DNA of 64,000 bases from NCBI GenBank assembly GCA_900545515.1, contig UQZA01000012.1, positions 1-64,000 of the forward strand, read 5' to 3'. Of this stretch, positions 59,713-64,000 are shown piece after piece (position 1 is the stretch's first letter; each line of letters begins with the position of its first letter). Under the pieces are notes generated by a model. It saw only the letters and a list, made by a program, of their open reading frames with translations, was not told the DNA's origin and searched no databases. Origin of the DNA: an uncultured Eubacteriales bacterium. GTDB lineage: Bacteria; Bacillota; Clostridia; Oscillospirales; Oscillospiraceae. The position numbers and the translations under genes are program-made.

Positions 59713-60834
59713 TCATTGGCTCAGCTGCAAAAATCGCTCCAGCCGGTCCATGGCCTCCTGCAGATGTTCCATGGAGCAGCAGTAGGACATGCGCACGTAC
59801 CCCTCTGCGCCGAAGACGGTTCCGGGGACGGCGGCGACACCGGCATCCTGAATGAGGCGGAGGCAAAAGTCCTCCGAGGACCGGCTGCCAATGGAGGGAA
59901 AGACGTAGAAGGCCCCTTCCGGCCGGGCGCAGGGCAGGCCCATGGCCTCCAGGCGGCGGCAGATGTAACCCCGGCGGGTCTCATAGGCCCGGGCCATTTC
60001 CTTCGGGTCCCAGTCCAGGGCCGCCAGGCACGCCGCCTGAATCATGGCCGGGGCGCAGGTGACGGCGTGGCTGTGGAGCACCGCCAGCCGGTCCAGAACG
60101 GCCCGGGGGGCCATGAGGTAGCCAACCCGCCAGCCGGTCATGGCGTAGGGCTTGGAGAAGCTCTGGACCGCCAGAATCCGGTCCCTCCCATGGGCCAGCT
60201 GGGGGAAGGTGGGGCAGGGGCTGAGGCCCCAGTACACGTCGTCACAGAGTACAAACAGCTCCCGCTCCCGGGTGATCCGGTCGATGGCCGCCAGATGCTC
60301 CGGGGTGTAGACGACGCCAGTGGGGTTATTGGGGGAGTTGAGAATCAGGACCTTGGTTTTGGGCGTGAGGGCCGCTTCCAGGGAAGAGGCCGTAAGCTGG
60401 AAGCCGTCTTTGGAGGTGTCCACCGGCACCGGAACGGCCCCGGCCAGGCGGGTCACGGTGTCGTACAGGCTGAAGGCCGGGGTGGGAATGACCACCTCAT
60501 CGCCTGGGTTCAGGACCCCGGTGAGGGCGGTGTAAATGGCCTCCGTGGCCCCCAGAGTGATGAGGATCTCCTCCGGAGCGTAATCCAGGCCCCGGCTCCG
60601 GCGTTCAAATTGGGAAATGGCCTGGCGCAGGGCCAGGTCTCCCCGGTTTTCCGTGTAGTGGGTGCGCCCCTGGTCCAGGGCGTCCTTGCAGGCCTGTCGG
60701 ATGGGAACGGGAGTGTCGAATTCCGGCTCCCCCAGGGTGAGGAGGATGCAGTCTCCCCGTTCCTTTGCCAGGGTGGTGAAGCGGCGAATGCCCCCCAGGG
60801 CCAGGCCGCGCAGATTGTGGTTGAGCTCGGTCAT
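59713..60834 (-). CDS. PLP aminotransferase, probable N-acetyl-LL-diaminopimelate aminotransferase
   Basis: 373 residues, fold-type I aminotransferase of the PatA/AspC group. The PLP Lys lies in SFSKPYAMTGWRVGY, with the NSPNNPTGVVY loop and a conserved C-terminal Arg region (GYVRMSYC). The ATGA overlap with the deacetylase gene and the position before dapA make N-acetyl-amino-ketopimelate the most likely substrate. An aspartate or aromatic aminotransferase role cannot be excluded from sequence alone. Confidence 0.9.
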   Translation of the reverse strand: MTELNHNLRGLALGGIRRFTTLAKERGDCILLTLGEPEFDTPVPIRQACKDALDQGRTHYTENRGDLALRQAISQFERRSRGLDYAPEEILITLGATEAIYTALTGVLNPGDEVVIPTPAFSLYDTVTRLAGAVPVPVDTSKDGFQLTASSLEAALTPKTKVLILNSPNNPTGVVYTPEHLAAIDRITRERELFVLCDDVYWGLSPCPTFPQLAHGRDRILAVQSFSKPYAMTGWRVGYLMAPRAVLDRLAVLHSHAVTCAPAMIQAACLAALDWDPKEMARAYETRRGYICRRLEAMGLPCARPEGAFYVFPSIGSRSSEDFCLRLIQDAGVAAVPGTVFGAEGYVRMSYCCSMEHLQEAMDRLERFLQLSQ

Positions 60835-61919
60835 ACCAATTCCTCCCCAATTCGGGTAAAGAGGTCCGCCCCCCGGGCCAGCACCCCTTCGTCAAACTGA
60901 AAGTCCGGACTGTGGAGGGCGGGAGCCGGGCCACAGCCCAGGAAGAAGAAAAGCCCCGGCAAATACCGCTGGTACCAGGAGAAATCCTCGGTGATGAGGA
61001 CGGGCTTGTCCAGCCGGGCCAGGGGCCAGATGCCCTCCACCCGCTCCAAGAGCTCCGGCGGATTCCACACAGCCGGGTAGCCGTCGGAAAAGGACAGGTC
61101 CAGGCGGCAGCCGCTGCCGGCGGCGACGTCCCGGGCCAGGGCCTCCAGCTCCCCCCGGAGCCGGTCAAACACCGGGTCCCGGAAGGCCCGCAGGGTCCCC
61201 TCCAGCCGGGCGGAGCCCGCCAGGGCGTTGCGCACCGTCCCCGCCTGAAGACGGCCGAATTTCAAAAGCCGGGGCTCCTCCGGCGGGAGCTGCCGCTCGA
61301 GAGAAAGGGCCTCCAGGTACCACCGGGCGGCGGCCTCCAGGGCGTCCCGGCCCAGGCCGGCCCGGGCTACGTGAGCGCTCCGGCCTGTAACTGTGAGGGT
61401 GACCTCGGAGGAACGGCACATCATCCCGCCGGGGATGGAGGCGAGCACGCCTGCCGGAAGGTCCGGCCATAGGTGTAGGCCAAAGATGGCCTTTGTGCGA
61501 TATTGATCAAAAACGCCGCTGTGGCAAATGGCCTGGGCGCCGCCAGTGGTTTCCTCCGCAGGCTGGAAAACCAGAAGCATGTTGTGGGGGAGGACTTCCC
61601 GCCGGGCCAGCCGCCGGGCCAGCTCCAGGGCGATAGCCATGTGGCCGTCGTGGCCGCAGGCGTGCATTTTGCCAGGATGGCAGGAGGCGAAGGGCAGGCC
61701 TGTGGCTTCGGAAACCGGCAGGGCGTCCATATCTGCCCGGAAGGCCAGGCTGTGGTCCCGGCCAAAGTCAAAAAAGGCGCACAGGGCGCTTTCCGCCGGG
61801 GAGAACACCTTACAGGGCAGGGGCTCCAGGGCAGACCGCAGGTAGTCCAGGGTTTCCGGCAGATTCCGGTCCAGCTCGGGAATCCGGTGGAGGGCCCGGC
61901 GGTCTGAAATGAGATCCAT
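60831..61919 (-). CDS. M20-family amidohydrolase, probable N-acetyl-diaminopimelate deacetylase
   Basis: 362 residues. M20D metallopeptidase fold: RADMDALPV, MHACGHDGHMA, FQPAEETTGGA (Glu), the GLHLWPDLP segment and a lid domain. In the acetylase branch of lysine synthesis this enzyme releases acetate from N-acetyl-LL-DAP. ATG 61919 lies 7 bases after GGAGG; an ATG two codons earlier abuts it. First gene of the minus-strand lysine operon, divergent from dapH. Confidence 0.9.
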   Translation of the reverse strand: MDLISDRRALHRIPELDRNLPETLDYLRSALEPLPCKVFSPAESALCAFFDFGRDHSLAFRADMDALPVSEATGLPFASCHPGKMHACGHDGHMAIALELARRLARREVLPHNMLLVFQPAEETTGGAQAICHSGVFDQYRTKAIFGLHLWPDLPAGVLASIPGGMMCRSSEVTLTVTGRSAHVARAGLGRDALEAAARWYLEALSLERQLPPEEPRLLKFGRLQAGTVRNALAGSARLEGTLRAFRDPVFDRLRGELEALARDVAAGSGCRLDLSFSDGYPAVWNPPELLERVEGIWPLARLDKPVLITEDFSWYQRYLPGLFFFLGCGPAPALHSPDFQFDEGVLARGADLFTRIGEELV

Positions 61920-61932
61920 ATCCATTCCTCCG

Positions 61933-61961
61933 TTGTGTTTTTGGAAAAAACGTGGTATCCT
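61933..61961 (+). promoter_or_regulatory. Promoter of dapH
   Basis: -35 TTGTGT (61933-61938), -10 TATCCT (61956-61961), spacer 17. Confidence 0.55.
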
Positions 61962-61980
61962 AGGGACGAATCTTGTCCCT
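61962..61980. promoter_or_regulatory. Inverted repeat in the dapH/deacetylase divergent gap
   Basis: AGGGAC-7-GTCCCT (61962-61980), immediately after the dapH -10 box, where a repressor could control dapH and perhaps the divergent operon. Confidence 0.45.
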
Positions 61981-61997
61981 GAAAGGAGTATGCCGCG

Positions 61998-62696
61998 ATG
62001 AATGCAGAGCAAATCATAGAACTAATCCGCAGCGCCGAGAAGAAAACCCCGGTGAAGGTTTACCTCTGGGAGAAGGAGCCCACCAGCTTCCCCGGAGCCA
62101 AGGAATTTCCCGCTGGACCCCATGCCAAGATTGTCTTCGGAGACTGGAAGGTGGTTGCCCCAGCCCTGGAGGCCCAAAAGGAGGCCATTTTGGACATGGT
62201 GGTGGAGAACCAGGCCCGGAATTCCGCTGTGCCCCTCCTGGACACGAAAAATATCAACGCCCGCATTGAGCCCGGGGCCATTATCCGGGATCAGGTGGAG
62301 CTGGGTGACGGGGCTGTCATTATGATGGGGGCCATTTTAAACATCGGGGCCGTTGTGGGACAGGGCACCATGATCGACATGGGCGCGGTCCTGGGTGGCC
62401 GGGCCACCGTGGGCAAAAACTGCCACGTGGGGGCCGGCGCGGTTCTGGCCGGGGTCATTGAGCCCGCCAGCGCAACGCCGGTAGTCATCGAAGATGATGT
62501 GCTCATTGGGGCCAACGCTGTCATCCTGGAGGGGGTCCGGGTGGGCCGCGGGGCTGTGGTGGCCGCCGGAGCGGTGGTCATTGCCGACGTCCCCCCGGAG
62601 ACGGTGGTGGCCGGGGTCCCCGCCCGGGTCATCAAGGCCAAGGATGAGAAGGCTGCCGGGAAGACCGCTTTGGTAGAGGCGCTGCGGGAGCTATAA
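61998..62696 (+). CDS. dapH: Tetrahydrodipicolinate N-acetyltransferase
   Basis: 232 residues. N-terminal helical DapH domain (TPVKVYLWEKEP, DWKVVAPALEAQ), then a left-handed beta-helix of hexapeptide repeats (IEPGAIIRDQVELGDGAVIMMGAILNIGAVVG and so on) binding acetyl-CoA. Acetylates tetrahydrodipicolinate, committing to the N-acetyl branch. ATG 61998 follows AAAGGAG. Together with the divergent operon it supplies every step from aspartate semialdehyde to LL-diaminopimelate. Confidence 0.96.
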   Translation: MNAEQIIELIRSAEKKTPVKVYLWEKEPTSFPGAKEFPAGPHAKIVFGDWKVVAPALEAQKEAILDMVVENQARNSAVPLLDTKNINARIEPGAIIRDQVELGDGAVIMMGAILNIGAVVGQGTMIDMGAVLGGRATVGKNCHVGAGAVLAGVIEPASATPVVIEDDVLIGANAVILEGVRVGRGAVVAAGAVVIADVPPETVVAGVPARVIKAKDEKAAGKTALVEALREL

Positions 62697-62810
62697 CTTA
62701 TTATACACAAATTTGATCCCTTGTACAGCCAATTTCCTGCGGCCTCGGGCTGCAAATCCTGCCAAGGGCGCTGGAGACTCGGGAGAATGCGTACCAGCCT
62801 GAAAGCCGGT

Positions 62811-62870
62811 CCGGATTTGCCGAAACGTGGCAGGTCCCAGAACATGCTACCGCCGGGGCGCACAGTGTGT
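62811..62870 (+). repeat. Dispersed palindromic repeat downstream of dapH
   Basis: CCGGATTTGCCGAAACG, then TACCGCCGG and the partial palindrome GGCGCACAGTGTGT (62857-62870). Same order as the copies at 43789 and 57901. The rest of the 62697-62974 gap has no gene. Confidence 0.6.
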
Positions 62871-62974
62871 CAAGAGCAACATGGTTTACACATTGTGAAG
62901 GGACATAATTTGTAGATATTAAACATCAATGAATTAGATTTTACTCGCTCCAGGCAGTGATCCCGGAGATCAGC

Positions 62975-63838
62975 TCAAGTGTGGAACAGGTCGGGGAAGT
63001 GGAGCTGCCGGCGGGAGAAGGGATTCTCTTTTCCTGCCAAAACAAAGAGGGCATCGCTGTCGTCGGAAATGGGCTCTGCGCAACAGGCGGAGGAACCGGC
63101 AGGGGCGAAGCCCAGGGTGGCCCGCTCCGTGCCCGGGGCGGCGGTCTGAGAGAGAATCTCCTCCAGGTCGCTTCCGCCGAATATGTCCATGCACTGCAGG
63201 ACAGGCCCCTCCTGACGGGCCACGGCCACGGCGTTCTGCTGCGGGATGTAATAGACGCAGTCTTTCAGAAAAGAGCCGCAGTAGAACATGAGCAGCCCGA
63301 AGTTTTCCACCACCTGCAAGGCAGAAAAGGGGTTCCCCCGTTTGTAGCAGGCTCGCAGCAGGGCCAGGTCTTGTGGGCTGTCCACAGACAGCTTCCGTGC
63401 GCCGCCCCGGGCAGTGGGGACGGGCAGGGTGTATTGGTACTGGATTTCCCGCCGGAAGCCGAACTGGGGATAAAAGTCTAGAACAGTCTCATTGGCAAAA
63501 AGAAACATGCCGTCACACCGGTCTGCCCAGTCCCGGAGCACCTCCTCCATGAGACGCTTTGCCAAGCCCTGCCTCCGGCAGTCGGGCCGGGTCATGACGG
63601 TGCCCAGCTGGATGTACCGGCGGCGCTTGCCGTCCAGGAGCACCTCCAGCCGGTTGACGGAGACATTGGCCAGGGCGGTTTCCTGGGACAGGAGCGTATA
63701 GGGCAGGTTGGACTCGGTCCAGTAGCCGCTTTGGTACCAGCCCTCGAAGGAGAGGCCGAAAACCTGCCGGGCCAAAGCGTCAAAGCTCTGCCGGGCGGCA
63801 GGGTCCGGCATGACGTTTTTTCGAATTTCAAATTCCAT
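62975..63838 (-). CDS. GNAT-family N-acetyltransferase (Eis-like architecture)
   Basis: 287 residues. Acetyl-CoA motif RRQGLAKRLMEEVLRDW near residue 88, followed by LFANETVLDFYPQFGFRR, then about 140 further residues forming a second domain. This N-GNAT plus C-terminal-domain arrangement is common in Clostridia. The substrate is unknown. ATG 63838 follows AGGGAA, and the gene begins 14 bases after the glycosylase gene in the same direction, so they form an operon. Confidence 0.82.
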   Translation of the reverse strand: MEFEIRKNVMPDPAARQSFDALARQVFGLSFEGWYQSGYWTESNLPYTLLSQETALANVSVNRLEVLLDGKRRRYIQLGTVMTRPDCRRQGLAKRLMEEVLRDWADRCDGMFLFANETVLDFYPQFGFRREIQYQYTLPVPTARGGARKLSVDSPQDLALLRACYKRGNPFSALQVVENFGLLMFYCGSFLKDCVYYIPQQNAVAVARQEGPVLQCMDIFGGSDLEEILSQTAAPGTERATLGFAPAGSSACCAEPISDDSDALFVLAGKENPFSRRQLHFPDLFHT

Positions 63839-63852
63839 GGTGTTCCCTGCTT

Positions 63853-64000
63853 TCAGAAATGTGAGCGGAATCTCTTCCCACCGGAGACGTGGGGATTGCC
63901 TGGGAGGTAAAAGCGCCAGGGGTAGTCCCGGGCCTCCCCGGCGTAATCGATGCCGATGCGGCGGGACTGGGCCACAGAGGCCGGTCGGAAGCCGTCGTCC
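63853..64000 (-). CDS. 3-methyladenine DNA glycosylase, C-terminal fragment
   Basis: The frame is open to the window edge, giving 49 C-terminal residues. It contains RIGIDYAGEARDYPWRFYL and GNPHVS, the typical C-terminus of the AAG/Mpg alkyladenine glycosylases that excise alkylated purines. The N-terminal part lies beyond the window. Likely in an operon with the acetyltransferase that follows it. Confidence 0.8.
   Translation of the reverse strand, partial: DDGFRPASVAQSRRIGIDYAGEARDYPWRFYLPGNPHVSGGKRFRSHF

Noticed and set aside
1..64000. tRNA, rRNA, CRISPR arrays, phage or intact insertion sequences
   Set aside because: None recognised by eye on either strand; a tRNAscan/Infernal run would be needed to exclude them fully.

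Overview
The window looks like chromosomal DNA of a GC-rich, spore-capable, gut-dwelling member of the Clostridia, most likely Oscillospiraceae (the Flavonifractor/Oscillibacter/Lawsonibacter/Dysosmobacter type). The reasons are Gram-positive ribosome binding sites, sigma-A-like promoters, several S-layer-homology (SLH) surface proteins, a BofA-like sporulation protein, a bile salt hydrolase, and lysine/diaminopimelate synthesis by the N-acetyl route. No tRNA, rRNA, CRISPR array or intact insertion sequence was seen. The species assignment is inference.

Layout. 0.2-2.3 kb: pseudouridine catabolism (psuK-psuG). 2.7-11.3 kb: the most unusual locus. A secreted von Willebrand factor A (VWA) surface protein is co-transcribed with an 89-residue Cys/Trp-rich peptide that has a leader-like N-terminus. 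After a terminator come an HPr-kinase-like ATPase, a radical SAM/SPASM enzyme, a membrane-anchored protein and a PqqD-like peptide-recognition protein. A possible structured RNA and a C39-like peptidase lipoprotein follow. This reads as an uncharacterised RiPP (ribosomally made, modified peptide) system. 11.5-17 kb: an OmpR-type two-component system divergent from a very large ABC ATPase-permease fusion. 17.2-31 kb: cell-surface proteins (a double 5'-nucleotidase with central SLH domains, an SLH-NlpC/P60 hydrolase, an SLH subtilase) around exoA and a deoxycytidylate deaminase, plus the first of three paralogous winged-helix regulators.

31-40 kb: housekeeping and metabolism: NUDIX hydrolase, thiC under a TPP riboswitch, a redox-disulfide protein, trmK, a NIF3 protein, yebC, an acetyltransferase, and an operon of guaD, a TIGR04076-like protein and a nitrilase-family amidase. 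40-51 kb: a complete peptide/nickel-type ABC importer, a bile salt hydrolase, a MATE pump, the other two winged-helix regulators and a tiny membrane protein. 51-56 kb: a divergent pair consisting of a kinase-fold protein lacking the catalytic Asp (with fibronectin-like repeats) and a zinc-ribbon/bacterial-Ig-like protein. 56-62.7 kb: lysine biosynthesis (aspartokinase, dapB, dapA, aminotransferase, N-acetyl-DAP deacetylase, divergent dapH). The window ends with an acetyltransferase and the C-terminus of a 3-methyladenine DNA glycosylase.

Short palindromic intergenic repeats built around GCGCACAGTGTGCG or GGTGCG...CGCACC recur in at least five spacers. Many larger open frames lie antisense to these GC-rich genes and were excluded. 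Start codons were moved where a ribosome binding site favours an internal ATG, GTG or TTG.
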